A stretch of DNA of 64,000 nt, taken from positions 42,680 to 106,679 of the forward strand of contig CAKPBC010000006.1 in assembly GCA_934140155.1 (NCBI GenBank), in the 5' to 3' direction. The position numbers and the translations under genes were made by a program. The notes under the pieces are model-generated. The model saw only the letters and a list, made by a program, of their open reading frames with translations, did no database searches and had not been told where the DNA came from. The DNA comes from an uncultured Bacilli bacterium (GTDB lineage: Bacteria > Bacillota_I > Bacilli_A > RFN20 > CAG-826). This document shows positions 27,367 to 36,708 of this stretch, one piece after another. Numbering within the stretch: the stretch's first letter is position 1; every line of letters starts with the position of its first letter.

Positions 27367-27420
27367 TTTACAATTATTAATAAAATTAATATAATTGTGG
27401 TAGAAAGTGGGAGAAAGTGT
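27367..27420 (+). promoter_or_regulatory. mraZ promoter with three-unit MraZ box
   Basis: TTTACA (27367-27372), 17 bases and TATAAT (27390-27395) form the promoter. GTG occurs at 27397, 27407 and 27417, exactly 10 bases apart, within AATTGTGG, AAAGTGG and AAAGTGT. This phased direct repeat is the kind of site that MraZ binds to control its own operon. The last repeat abuts the ATG. Confidence 0.82.
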
Positions 27421-27855
27421 ATGTTTTTTGGTAGCTATCAACATACCTTAGATGCTAAGGGGCGAATGATGATTCCATCCAAGTTGCGTGAGCAAGTCGG
27501 AAAAAAAGTTTTCATCATGCGTGGTTATGACCGCTGTATTAGCATCTATAAGGAAGAAGATTTTATCAAAAGAATGGAAGAAGCAACTAAACTCGCTTTC
27601 AATAAAAGTGATCCACGTAAAGTTGTACGTGTAGAATCACAAAGTGTTGTGGAATTAGAAATTGATGAAGCAGGAAGAATATTACTTCCAAAAAGAACAT
27701 TAGACCAATATAAGATTGGTCGTAAGGTTATGATTGTTGGCGTAATTGATCACTTTGAAGTTTGGGACTTAGATTCATGGGAACAATACTTAAAAGAAGC
27801 TGATGATTCTTATGAAGATATGTCTGATAACCTTGAAGAAGGAAATGATAAGTAA
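27421..27855 (+). CDS. mraZ: transcriptional regulator MraZ
   Basis: The start is the ATG at 27421 (MFFGSYQHTLDAKGRMMIPS) and not the in-frame GTG at 27397 that lies in the operator. The 144 aa contain two SpoVT/AbrB-like halves, each with a D-A-K-G-R or D-E-A-G-R motif. MraZ binds the repeats just upstream and represses the dcw cluster. The stop overlaps rsmH by one base. Confidence 0.96.
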   Translation: MFFGSYQHTLDAKGRMMIPSKLREQVGKKVFIMRGYDRCISIYKEEDFIKRMEEATKLAFNKSDPRKVVRVESQSVVELEIDEAGRILLPKRTLDQYKIGRKVMIVGVIDHFEVWDLDSWEQYLKEADDSYEDMSDNLEEGNDK

Positions 27856-28805
27856 TGGAACTTCATATTCCTGTCATGCTTAACGAAGTTATTTCCGGCT
27901 TAAACATTAAAAACGATGGTACATATGTTGATTGCACATTAGGTCGTGCTGGACATTCTAGTGAAATATTAAAAAGAATACCTAATGGACGCTTAATTGC
28001 TTTTGATCAAGATATAAAGGCCATTGAAGAATCAAACCAATTTCTAAAAACAATAAGTAACAACTACACCTTAATTCATGATAACTTTGTTAACTTAAGA
28101 AAACATTTAGATGAGTTAAATATTTCTAAAGTTGATGGTATCTTAATGGATTTAGGTGTTTCATCACCTCAGTTTGATGATGGTGAAAGAGGATTTTCTT
28201 ATCGATACGATGCAAGATTAGATATGCGTATGGATCAAGATGCAACTCTTGATGCTCATTACATCGTTAATAATTACGATTTAAAAGATTTAGTACGTAT
28301 ATTTAAAGACTATGGAGAAGAAAATTATGCTTATCCAATTGCCCGTAATATCGTTATGAAAAGAAGTATCAAATCAATTGATACAACATTCGAATTAGTG
28401 GATATTATTAAAAGTTCACTTCCCAAAAAAGAATTAGCGAAAAAAGGTCATCCCGCTAAACAAGTATTTCAAGCATTACGTATTGAAACTAATCACGAAT
28501 TAGATTACTTAACTAATGTCTTAAGTGATGCTTTAAATTCCTTAAAAGTTGGAGGAAGACTTGCTATTATTACTTTCCATTCTTTAGAAGATCGTATTGT
28601 TAAAAAAGCTTTTAAAGAAGTAAGTGAAGTAGAAGGTAATAGACATGCGCCAGTTTTACTTCCAAGTGAAGAAAAAAAGCCAAACTACCGCCTTGTTAAT
28701 CGCCAAGTTATAACGGCAAGTGAAGAAGAACTTGAATATAATCCACGTTCAAAAAGTGCAAAATTAAGAATTATAGAAAGGATAGATGAAAATGATGAAA
28801 GATAA
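27855..28805 (+). CDS. rsmH: 16S rRNA (cytosine-1402 N4) methyltransferase
   Basis: The 316-aa protein has the MraW signatures: HIPVMLNEVI, the SAM motif V-D-C-T-L-G-R-A-G-H-S, D-G-I-L-M-D-L-G-V-S-S-P-Q-F-D and the late F-H-S-L-E-D-R-I-V. It methylates C1402 in the ribosomal P site. The ATG overlaps the mraZ stop, giving translational coupling, as usual in the dcw cluster. Confidence 0.97.
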   Translation: MELHIPVMLNEVISGLNIKNDGTYVDCTLGRAGHSSEILKRIPNGRLIAFDQDIKAIEESNQFLKTISNNYTLIHDNFVNLRKHLDELNISKVDGILMDLGVSSPQFDDGERGFSYRYDARLDMRMDQDATLDAHYIVNNYDLKDLVRIFKDYGEENYAYPIARNIVMKRSIKSIDTTFELVDIIKSSLPKKELAKKGHPAKQVFQALRIETNHELDYLTNVLSDALNSLKVGGRLAIITFHSLEDRIVKKAFKEVSEVEGNRHAPVLLPSEEKKPNYRLVNRQVITASEEELEYNPRSKSAKLRIIERIDENDER

Positions 28806-29052
28806 GTTAACTAAATCGAATGATTCACGCTTTGACCGTTTGTGTAATCGATTAAGATCTTTTGGCATCTGTTTATTTGTTGTTTCAGCTATTTCATTTC
28901 TTCCTATAAACCATAAATTACAAGTCGATAACGAAGTAATGGCTATTGAAATTGGTTCGTTAAAAGAAGAAGAAACAGATTCATCAATTGAAACAGTGTT
29001 AAAAAAGATTAAAATTAATATTAATTACATTACCAAAAAATTATTTAAGTAA
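28792..29052 (+). CDS. ftsL: FtsL-like division protein
   Basis: The small protein (about 86 aa) has a basic cytoplasmic N-terminus, one TM helix (I-C-L-F-V-V-S-A-I-S-F-L) and a short helical extracytoplasmic part, in the FtsL place between rsmH and the PBP. FtsL sequences are poorly conserved, so the name rests on size, topology and synteny. AAAGG at 28777-28781 favours the ATG at 28792 over 28786. It overlaps the end of rsmH. A terminator directly overlaps the stop codon. Confidence 0.72.
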   Translation: MMKDKLTKSNDSRFDRLCNRLRSFGICLFVVSAISFLPINHKLQVDNEVMAIEIGSLKEEETDSSIETVLKKIKININYITKKLFK

Positions 29053-29080
29053 CGCTTCCTTATTAAGAAGCGTTTTTTTT
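29051..29080 (+). terminator. Rho-independent terminator inside the dcw cluster
   Basis: AACGCTTC (29051-29058) pairs with GAAGCGTT (29067-29074), followed by a run of T. It begins on the stop codon of the FtsL-like gene and separates the mraZ transcript from the PBP gene. Confidence 0.88.
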
Positions 29081-29138
29081 ATGCTCAAAAATATAAATAT
29101 AATTTAAAAACCATTCATATCATTTAATGGTGATTAAT

Positions 29139-31043
29139 ATGATTCCAGGTGTTTCAATCAAAAAGATACGATTCATTCAAATATTATCAATAGTATCTTT
29201 AGTTTTAGTAGGTTCTAAATTAAGTTATGAAACAATAATACGTAATAACTACTTATCAACAAAAGCGCAAGATTTATGGGAAAGAAGTTTTCCGCTTTCT
29301 GCACCTCGCGGTATCATTTATGATCGTAATAATAATGCTTTAGCGTTAAATAATCCAACTTATTCAGTTGCGGTTATTCCTTTTCAAGTGGAAGATAAAG
29401 AAGAAACAGCAAAAAAGATTGCAAAAATTATTAATGGAAATGAAAATATAATTTTAGAAAAAATATCTAAAAAAGCTTCTATAGTGCGTTTACATCCAGA
29501 AGGAAGAAGAATAAGTATTGAAGAAGCAAATGCCATTAATGAATTAAATTTAAAAGGTGTCTACTTAATTAATGATAATGAAAGATATTATCCATATGGC
29601 GAATCCATGGCCTCATTATTAGGTTTTGTTGGTATAGATAATCAGGGTTTAGCGGGTGTAGAAAGTTATTATGATTATTACTTAAAAGGAGTCGATGGAA
29701 GTTTAAATTATTTAATGGACGCTAAAGGAGGATTATTCGAAAATAAATCTTCACGTTTAGTTGCGCCTTTAGATGGACTTAATTTAAATCTTACTATTAA
29801 TATTGATATACAAAATATTATTGAACGTGAAATGAAAAATGCTTGGATTAAATATTCTCCAAAAGAAATTATTGCCTTAGCAATGGATCCTAATAATGGC
29901 GAAATATTAGCAATTGGTAATCGTCCAACTTATGATAATAATAATTATTCTGATTATAACCCGGAAATTTATAATCGTACTTTAGCGGTTTTCTCCTCTT
30001 TTGAGCCTGGTTCAACTTTTAAAGCCATAACTTTTGCAAGTGCCTTAGATGCTGGAGTAATAGATATGGATAAAGATTATTATTATGATAAGGGTTATGA
30101 AATAGTTGGAGGAGCAAGAATTAAATCTTGGAAAAAAGGCGGACATGGTTTACAAACATTTTTAGAAGTATTACAAAATTCTTCTAACCCAGGATTTGTA
30201 GAAATAGCTCGTCGAATGGGAAAAGATCAATTATATGGTTATTATAAAGATTTTGGAGTAGGTGAAAAAACTGGTGTGGATATTTCAGGAGAATCAAAAG
30301 GCATCATGTTTAATTATGATAAATATGGAGTCTTAGAACAGGCCACTAGCGCATTTGGTCAAGGAGTATCAGTAACCGCTATTCAATTAGCTAGTATGTT
30401 TTCCGCTACAATTAATGGAGGATATTTATATACTCCGCATATTGCTAAATCGATATCATCCGGATTTTCTAATGAAATTGTTTATACTTTTCCTAATGAG
30501 CCAAAAAGACAAGTAATAAAAAAAGAAACTAGTGATTTAATGCGGAGAGCTTTAGAATGCGTCGTGGCTTTAGGGTCTGGTAAAAAAGCGTATTTAGATG
30601 GGTATCGCGTTGGAGGAAAAACTGGTACTGCTCAAATTGCCGAAAATGGCGTTTATCAAAAAGGAAGATATGTACTTTCTTTTATTGCTAGTGCGCCTAT
30701 GGATGATCCCAAAGTAGTTGTTTATTTTGCTATGCGAGAACCACATAACACTATTCAATATGGGGGAACAACAATTGGTCCAATTATTCAAACTATTTTA
30801 GCGGAAACTTTACCAATTTTAAAAGTTAGCAAAAGAGAATCACCAATTGAACGCACTTATACCTGGATGGATGTTAAATCGTATGTTGTTGATAATTACA
30901 TAGGAAAAAGTAAGAAAGAAGTAAAATCAAAATATTTTAAATTTGTTTATTTTGGTGAAGGAAATAAAGTAATTGATCAAGAACCTAAGTCAGGAGAACA
31001 CCTTAAAGAAGGTTCAACCATTATGATTTTATTAGGAGATTAG
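29139..31043 (+). CDS. class B penicillin-binding protein (PbpB/SpoVD type) with one PASTA domain
   Basis: The ATG at 29139 with GGTGAT just upstream is preferred to the one at 29127. The 634-aa protein has a TM anchor (about 9-28), a dimerisation domain with R-G-I-I-Y-D-R-N, and a transpeptidase domain with S292-T-F-K295, S348-S-N350 and K494-T-G496. A single C-terminal PASTA repeat ends at G-S-T-I-M-I-L-L-G. It cross-links septal peptidoglycan. One PASTA repeat is closer to SpoVD than to vegetative PbpB, but it is the only class B PBP in the cluster, so it may serve both needs. Confidence 0.93.
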   Translation: MIPGVSIKKIRFIQILSIVSLVLVGSKLSYETIIRNNYLSTKAQDLWERSFPLSAPRGIIYDRNNNALALNNPTYSVAVIPFQVEDKEETAKKIAKIINGNENIILEKISKKASIVRLHPEGRRISIEEANAINELNLKGVYLINDNERYYPYGESMASLLGFVGIDNQGLAGVESYYDYYLKGVDGSLNYLMDAKGGLFENKSSRLVAPLDGLNLNLTINIDIQNIIEREMKNAWIKYSPKEIIALAMDPNNGEILAIGNRPTYDNNNYSDYNPEIYNRTLAVFSSFEPGSTFKAITFASALDAGVIDMDKDYYYDKGYEIVGGARIKSWKKGGHGLQTFLEVLQNSSNPGFVEIARRMGKDQLYGYYKDFGVGEKTGVDISGESKGIMFNYDKYGVLEQATSAFGQGVSVTAIQLASMFSATINGGYLYTPHIAKSISSGFSNEIVYTFPNEPKRQVIKKETSDLMRRALECVVALGSGKKAYLDGYRVGGKTGTAQIAENGVYQKGRYVLSFIASAPMDDPKVVVYFAMREPHNTIQYGGTTIGPIIQTILAETLPILKVSKRESPIERTYTWMDVKSYVVDNYIGKSKKEVKSKYFKFVYFGEGNKVIDQEPKSGEHLKEGSTIMILLGD

Positions 31044-31046
31044 CGT

Positions 31047-32378
31047 ATGAAAATTAAACATGCTTTAGCGTTTTTTAATATATTAAGTGATGATGAAAGA
31101 AGAGCAAGAAATTTAGTTATTGATTCAAGAAAAATGAAACCAAATTCTATTTTCATTGCTATTGATAAAGGAATTAATTATATTAATAAACTAAAAATAA
31201 AACCATTAATAATTTTATCAAATGTCGATTTGCCTGATGTTTATTATGTTCCCAATTTAAAAGAACAATTAGGCTATTTTGCTAATTTCTTTTATAAAAT
31301 TAAATCAAATAAGCCACATTTAATCGGTATTATTGGCACAAATGGAAAAACAAGTGTAGCGACAATTTTACATAATTTGTTACCTAAATCGATGGTAGTT
31401 ACAACTTTAAAAAATATTAAAGATTCTTTTATAAGTGTGAATACTACCCCGAATGCGATTGAACTTGCTAATGATATTGTTCTAGCAAGAAAAAGAAAAA
31501 AGCATTTTTTAATCTTAGAAGTATCATCGATTGGTATAAAAGAAGGACGAGTAAATGGATTTGATTTTGATTATTTGATTTTTACTAATTTAACTAGCGA
31601 CCATCTTGATTATCATAAAACTTTAAAAGATTATCAAGATACAAAACTAAATTTTATTAATAATTCACGAGCTTTATTAGTGGCTAATTATTTAGATAAA
31701 TTTGGAAAAGAATTATGCGATAAAAGAAGTAATACCATTAGTTATTCTTTAAGTGAAGAACAAATAATTACTAGTAATATTAATAAAACAGTTTTTAAAT
31801 TTAATGAACAAATAATTGAAACAAATTTAATTGGAAGATTTAATATTTTAAATTTAGTGGCGGTCTTAACTTTATTAAATGCAATAGGAAAAAAAATTGA
31901 TTTAAGCAAAATAAGGAAATGTGAAACAGTAAAAGGAAGAATGGATGTAATTCATCTATCTCCTAATATTATTATTGATTATGCTCATACAAGCGTGGCG
32001 ATGTTAAAAGCGATCAAAGAAATTAAAAGAATGACAAAAGGAAAACTGTTTTTAATCTTTGGAGCAGGTGGCGAAAGAGATAAATCAAAACGCCAAGAAT
32101 ATGGAAATATTGCTTTAAAATATGCCGATTATATCATTTTAACTAATGACAATCCTCGTAATGAAGATCCTTATCAAATCATTAATGACATTATGGGCGA
32201 AAACAAAGATAAATTCCAAGTATGTATTTCTAGAAGCCTGGCAATTGAAAAAGGCATCAAGCTATTAACTAAAGATGATTCCTTATTAATACTTGGTAAA
32301 GGACATGAAGATTATCAATTAGTGGAAAATCTTAAAATACCATATTCAGATTATAAGGAGGTTAAAAAATGGCTATAA
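31047..32378 (+). CDS. murE: UDP-MurNAc-tripeptide ligase MurE, meso-DAP type
   Basis: The 443-aa Mur ligase has the ATP site GTNGKTS (97-103, Lys101) and D368-N-P-R371, the motif of enzymes that add meso-diaminopimelate (lysine-adding enzymes lack the Arg). It starts 3 bases after the PBP stop with AGGAGATT. The N-terminal domain is shorter than in long MurE proteins. Confidence 0.94.
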   Translation: MKIKHALAFFNILSDDERRARNLVIDSRKMKPNSIFIAIDKGINYINKLKIKPLIILSNVDLPDVYYVPNLKEQLGYFANFFYKIKSNKPHLIGIIGTNGKTSVATILHNLLPKSMVVTTLKNIKDSFISVNTTPNAIELANDIVLARKRKKHFLILEVSSIGIKEGRVNGFDFDYLIFTNLTSDHLDYHKTLKDYQDTKLNFINNSRALLVANYLDKFGKELCDKRSNTISYSLSEEQIITSNINKTVFKFNEQIIETNLIGRFNILNLVAVLTLLNAIGKKIDLSKIRKCETVKGRMDVIHLSPNIIIDYAHTSVAMLKAIKEIKRMTKGKLFLIFGAGGERDKSKRQEYGNIALKYADYIILTNDNPRNEDPYQIINDIMGENKDKFQVCISRSLAIEKGIKLLTKDDSLLILGKGHEDYQLVENLKIPYSDYKEVKKWL

Positions 32379-33346
32379 ATATTGAAATATTACTCCGATT
32401 CTTTCTTTCGTTTATCATTAGTTCTTTAACGTCAATGATGATTATTCGTTTTATTATTAAAAGCGAAAAGAAGAAACATCTAGGTCAAGCAATTCGAGAA
32501 GACATTGTTATGACTCATCAAAAAAAGCAAGGAACACCCACTATGGGAGGGCTAGGAGTAGTGGGTGGCGCAATAGTTGGTACTTTAATTAATTATCAAT
32601 ATTTATCTTATAAAATATTAATTGCTTTAGCGTTAATTATTAGTTTCTGTCTCATTGGATTTATTGATGATTATAAAAAGATTAAATATAAAGACGCTAA
32701 AGGACTTAGTGCTTCTTTACGTTTTTCTTTAGAAGTAATTTTAAGCATCATTGCTTTAATTTTATTAAATTATGATGATAAAACAATGTGGATTTTACAT
32801 TTAGCTAATAATTATATTTATTTAGGGCCATTATTTGTAGTTTTAATTATTTTTATGATTGTAGGCGCCACAAATGCCGTTAATATGACTGATGGTCTTG
32901 ATGGTTTAGCGGGCGGTTTATTAATACTTGCTTATTTACCATTTTTATTAGTTGCTTTAAAAACTAAAGAATATGGCATTGCCTTTTTAATAACTAGTTT
33001 TATTGGTGGTAATGTTGGCTTTCTTAAATATAACGGACATCCGGCGCAAATATTTATGGGTGATGCCGGGAGTTTGGCTAATGGTTGCTTCATTGCTTTA
33101 ATTGCTTTTATGCTTAATTCTGAATACTTACTTGTTATTAGTGGTCTTGTTTTTATTATTGAAACTTTATCGGTAATTATTCAAGTTGCTTATTATAAAT
33201 TAACCAAAAAGCGTGTGTTTAAAATGGCACCATTACATCATCATTTTGAATTATGTGGTTTAAAAGAATATCAAGTCGTTAATATGTTTTATCTAGTAGG
33301 CTTTATCATGAGCTTTATTGCCATGATCGTGGGTGATTTATTATGA
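32369..33346 (+). CDS. mraY: phospho-MurNAc-pentapeptide translocase
   Basis: The 325-aa multi-pass protein has the MraY motifs: G-T-P-T-M-G-G, F-I-D-D-Y-K-K, N-A-V-N-M-T-D-G-L-D-G-L-A, F-M-G-D-A-G-S-L and the loop P-L-H-H-H-F-E-L. It makes lipid I on the inner leaflet. It overlaps murE by 10 bases with AAGGAGG inside murE. No murF lies between murE and mraY. Confidence 0.97.
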   Translation: MAINIEILLRFFLSFIISSLTSMMIIRFIIKSEKKKHLGQAIREDIVMTHQKKQGTPTMGGLGVVGGAIVGTLINYQYLSYKILIALALIISFCLIGFIDDYKKIKYKDAKGLSASLRFSLEVILSIIALILLNYDDKTMWILHLANNYIYLGPLFVVLIIFMIVGATNAVNMTDGLDGLAGGLLILAYLPFLLVALKTKEYGIAFLITSFIGGNVGFLKYNGHPAQIFMGDAGSLANGCFIALIAFMLNSEYLLVISGLVFIIETLSVIIQVAYYKLTKKRVFKMAPLHHHFELCGLKEYQVVNMFYLVGFIMSFIAMIVGDLL

Positions 33347-34596
33347 AAAAATGTTTGATTTTAGGATTTAAAAAAAGTGGTCAAGCTGCTTATAAAGTAT
33401 TAAAAGATAATTATGATATTTATGTAATAGAAGATAATTTAGAATTACCAAAAAATATAAAAAAAATTGATGAAAATTATTTAAAAAATAATTTACCTTT
33501 ATTTGATTTAACAATTATTAGTCCAGGCTTTGATAAATCAAAAGAAATATATTCATTAATTAAAGTAATGTCTCGCGAAATAATTTCCGAAATTGAATTA
33601 GGATATCGTTTATTAAAAGATAAAAACATTAAGATAATTGCCGTGACTGGGTCAAACGGAAAAACAACGACTGTTAGTTTAATTGATAAAATGCTTAAAT
33701 CCATTCATATTAATACTTATTTATTAGGTAATATTGGTGAGCCGTTATGTGAGCATGTTCAAGAAATTAAAAATAATTCAGTTGTAATTTTAGAATTATC
33801 TTCTTTTCAATTAGAAGATATTAAGGATTTTAAAAGTGATGTTAATGTAATAACGAATATTTCCCCGAATCATTTAGATAAAGTAAGTAGTTATGAATAT
33901 TATATTGCTTCTAAAAAAAGATTATTACTTAATAATCAAGTATTAATTAGTGACAATGATAAATATTTTAAAGAATATGAAGTTATTAATATTTATGATA
34001 ATGATTTAATTTGTTTAAAAGAAGATAAAATTATTTATCAAGACCAGATTCTAATTAAAAGAAGTGACTTACCTAATTATCCTAATTTTTATTTAGTTAA
34101 TGTTACATTCGCCTTACTTGCTATTTATCCATTATTTGGTTATCACCAAGAATTTATTAAAGTTATTAAAAACTTTAAAAATCTTCCATATCGCGAGGCA
34201 ATAAGTAAAGTTAATGGCTTTTATATAATGAATGATTCTAAATCAACATCAACTGGGGCATTAATTGAAGCTTTAAAAAATTTTCAAAATACTAAAAGAC
34301 ATATTATCATTGGTGGAATTTATAAAAGTAATGATTTTGATAAAGTAAAGTTTTTAAGTAGTGATGAAATTTATATTTATGGCATTAATAAAAAACAAAT
34401 TAAAGATATTATAAAAAAAGGAAAAGTATTTGATAATTTATTAGAAGTCATTTTAGAAATTAAAAAAGATATTCAAAAAGAAGAAGCAATAATATTTTCT
34501 CCGGCTTGTTCATCATTTGATCAATTTAAAAACTATTTTGAACGTGGTAAATATTTTGATGACTTAATAAAGGAGTATTTTTATGACACAAAATAA
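33343..34596 (+). CDS. murD: UDP-MurNAc-alanine D-glutamate ligase
   Basis: The 417-aa Mur ligase has the G-S-N-G-K-T-T ATP motif (about 103-109), N-I-S-P-N-H-L-D, and the K-S-T-S-T-G-A-L region of the ADP-forming fold. It adds D-Glu to UDP-MurNAc-L-Ala. The start overlaps the mraY stop (ATGA). Its D-Glu substrate would come from the racemase at 61747. Confidence 0.95.
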   Translation: MKKCLILGFKKSGQAAYKVLKDNYDIYVIEDNLELPKNIKKIDENYLKNNLPLFDLTIISPGFDKSKEIYSLIKVMSREIISEIELGYRLLKDKNIKIIAVTGSNGKTTTVSLIDKMLKSIHINTYLLGNIGEPLCEHVQEIKNNSVVILELSSFQLEDIKDFKSDVNVITNISPNHLDKVSSYEYYIASKKRLLLNNQVLISDNDKYFKEYEVINIYDNDLICLKEDKIIYQDQILIKRSDLPNYPNFYLVNVTFALLAIYPLFGYHQEFIKVIKNFKNLPYREAISKVNGFYIMNDSKSTSTGALIEALKNFQNTKRHIIIGGIYKSNDFDKVKFLSSDEIYIYGINKKQIKDIIKKGKVFDNLLEVILEIKKDIQKEEAIIFSPACSSFDQFKNYFERGKYFDDLIKEYFYDTK

Positions 34597-35662
34597 GAAA
34601 TTATCATTAAGCATTACAATTTTAACTTTTGTTTTAGTAGCGTTTGGTATATTTATGGTTTATAGTGCCTCAAATATTTGGGCAGAAGCAAAATTTAATG
34701 ATCCATATTATTACTTAAAAAGACAATCATTATTTGCTTTATTAGGAGCAATTGGATTTTTTGTTACCACTAAAATATCAAGTGATTTTTTATATAAACA
34801 TGCCGAAAAAATTATCCTTGCTTCCTTAATATTATTAGGATTAGTTTTAATACCAGGATTAGGAATTAGTAGAAATGGTTCACGTTCTTGGTTTGGAATT
34901 GGTCCGTTTGCTTTACAACCATCGGAATTATTTAAAATTGCGATTGTTATTTATGCTTCTAAATATATTAGTAATAATTTTGACGCGACAAAAAAATTAA
35001 AAGGATTTTGGTTATTATTAATTGTCATGGTTATTGGCTTTGTTTTAATTATGCTTCAACCAGACTTTGGTACCGCAGTTGTCATTTTATCAAGTTTAGT
35101 AATAATGATGTTTACAACACGTTTACCAATGAAATATTTCTTTATATTAGGAGGATTAGGAGTAGCTCTAATTGTAGGATTAATTGTTATTGCACCATAT
35201 CGATTTGACCGCATTAAATCATTTATTGATCCATGGAGTGATCCATTAGGAAGCGGATTTCAAATTATTCAAAGTTTATACGCAATTGGGCCAGGAGCGT
35301 TACTTGGAAATGGGTTACTTAACTCTTATCAAAAACATTTCTATTTGCCAGAACCTCAAACAGATTTTATTTATTCAATTATTGTTGAAGAGTTTGGTTT
35401 AATTGGAGGTATTATTGTTTTAATACTTTTTGGTTTGTTATTTGTATTAGGCTTTAAATTAGCGATGAAACAAGAAAAAGAATTTAATGCTTTAATGATT
35501 ACGGGCTTATTAGGCTTAATTATGGTTCAAGTTATCATTAATTTAGGAGTAGTGGTTTCTTTAATTCCGGTTACTGGAATTACTTTACCATTAATTAGTT
35601 ATGGTGGTTCATCATTATCAGTATGCTTATGTTCATTAGGATTAATTGTTTCTAGAAAGTAG
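34583..35662 (+). CDS. ftsW: SEDS-family lipid II polymerase FtsW
   Basis: The 359-aa membrane protein has about ten TM helices and SEDS motifs: F-G-I-F-M-V-Y-S-A-S, L-Q-P-D-F-G-T-A, PEPQTDFIYSIIVEEFGLIG and P-L-I-S-Y-G-G-S-S. With the class B PBP it polymerises septal glycan. It overlaps murD by 14 bases, with AAGGAG inside murD. Confidence 0.95.
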   Translation: MTQNKKLSLSITILTFVLVAFGIFMVYSASNIWAEAKFNDPYYYLKRQSLFALLGAIGFFVTTKISSDFLYKHAEKIILASLILLGLVLIPGLGISRNGSRSWFGIGPFALQPSELFKIAIVIYASKYISNNFDATKKLKGFWLLLIVMVIGFVLIMLQPDFGTAVVILSSLVIMMFTTRLPMKYFFILGGLGVALIVGLIVIAPYRFDRIKSFIDPWSDPLGSGFQIIQSLYAIGPGALLGNGLLNSYQKHFYLPEPQTDFIYSIIVEEFGLIGGIIVLILFGLLFVLGFKLAMKQEKEFNALMITGLLGLIMVQVIINLGVVVSLIPVTGITLPLISYGGSSLSVCLCSLGLIVSRK

Positions 35663-35670
35663 GTGGATTT

Positions 35671-36708
35671 ATGCATCTTTTATTTTTAGCCTCTGGAAGT
35701 GGAGGACATGTTTATCCTTGTTTATCGTTAATTAAAAAAGCACAATCTAATCATCAAATAACTTATTTAACAATAAAAAATGGTTTTGAAGAAAAAGTAA
35801 TTGATAATTTAAAAAATATTAATATTTTATCAATTGATGTTCCTAATCAATTAAAAAAATATCTTAAAAAACCATCGAACTTTTTTAAATTAAAGAATGC
35901 ATTAAAAAGTATTAAGAATAATCTAAAAAACATTGATGCAATCATTGCTTTTGGTGGATTTGTTACCTTTATTGGTTTATTAATTAGTTTAAAACTAAAA
36001 AAGCCATTATATATTCATGAACAAAATAGCGTGATTGGTGACGCAAATATGTTAGGACAGTTTTTTGCTAAAAAAATTTTTACCTCTATGGATAAAACTA
36101 AACATATTTTATTTCCTAAGAAAACTTATAATTTTGGTAATCCAAGAATGGATGAAATAAGTAACATTTCTTATCACTATCAAAATAATAAATCATATAA
36201 TGTTTTATTTTTTGCAGGTAGTTTATCTAGTTCTTCACTAAATAAAATGATTGAAGAAGTTATAAAAAAGGAAATGAACAATAATATTCATTTATTCGTT
36301 ATCAGTGGTAACAAAAATTATGAAACTTTAAAAAAATTTGAAAATAAGCATGTAACTATTATTAAATACGAAAAAAACATGATTAAACTTATGCAAAAAA
36401 TGGACTTTATTATTATGCGTGCGGGAGCAACTTCAATTAGTGAAATAATTAGTTTAAATAAGCTAAGTTTATTAATACCTTCACCAAATGTAAAACATAA
36501 TCATCAATATTTAAATGCTAAATATTTATTTGATAAAAAAGCCGCATTTATGATTGAAGAAAAAGATGTTAGTAGTGATGAAATAATTATGCTAATTGAG
36601 GAAGTTAAAAATAATTTAGAACTACAAATTGAAATGAAAACTAATTTAAATAAATTAAAGAAAGGAAATGTTTCTGAAAACATTTTATTAGCAATTGAAA
36701 ATGGATAA
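35671..36708 (+). CDS. murG: GlcNAc transferase MurG
   Basis: The 345-aa GT-B enzyme shows A-S-G-S-G-G-H-V-Y-P (the family G-G-T-G-G-H motif, here with Ser for Thr), H-E-Q-N-S-V-I-G-D and M-R-A-G-A-T-S-I-S-E. It converts lipid I to lipid II at the inner membrane face. AGGTGG precedes the ATG. Confidence 0.95.
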   Translation: MHLLFLASGSGGHVYPCLSLIKKAQSNHQITYLTIKNGFEEKVIDNLKNINILSIDVPNQLKKYLKKPSNFFKLKNALKSIKNNLKNIDAIIAFGGFVTFIGLLISLKLKKPLYIHEQNSVIGDANMLGQFFAKKIFTSMDKTKHILFPKKTYNFGNPRMDEISNISYHYQNNKSYNVLFFAGSLSSSSLNKMIEEVIKKEMNNNIHLFVISGNKNYETLKKFENKHVTIIKYEKNMIKLMQKMDFIIMRAGATSISEIISLNKLSLLIPSPNVKHNHQYLNAKYLFDKKAAFMIEEKDVSSDEIIMLIEEVKNNLELQIEMKTNLNKLKKGNVSENILLAIENG

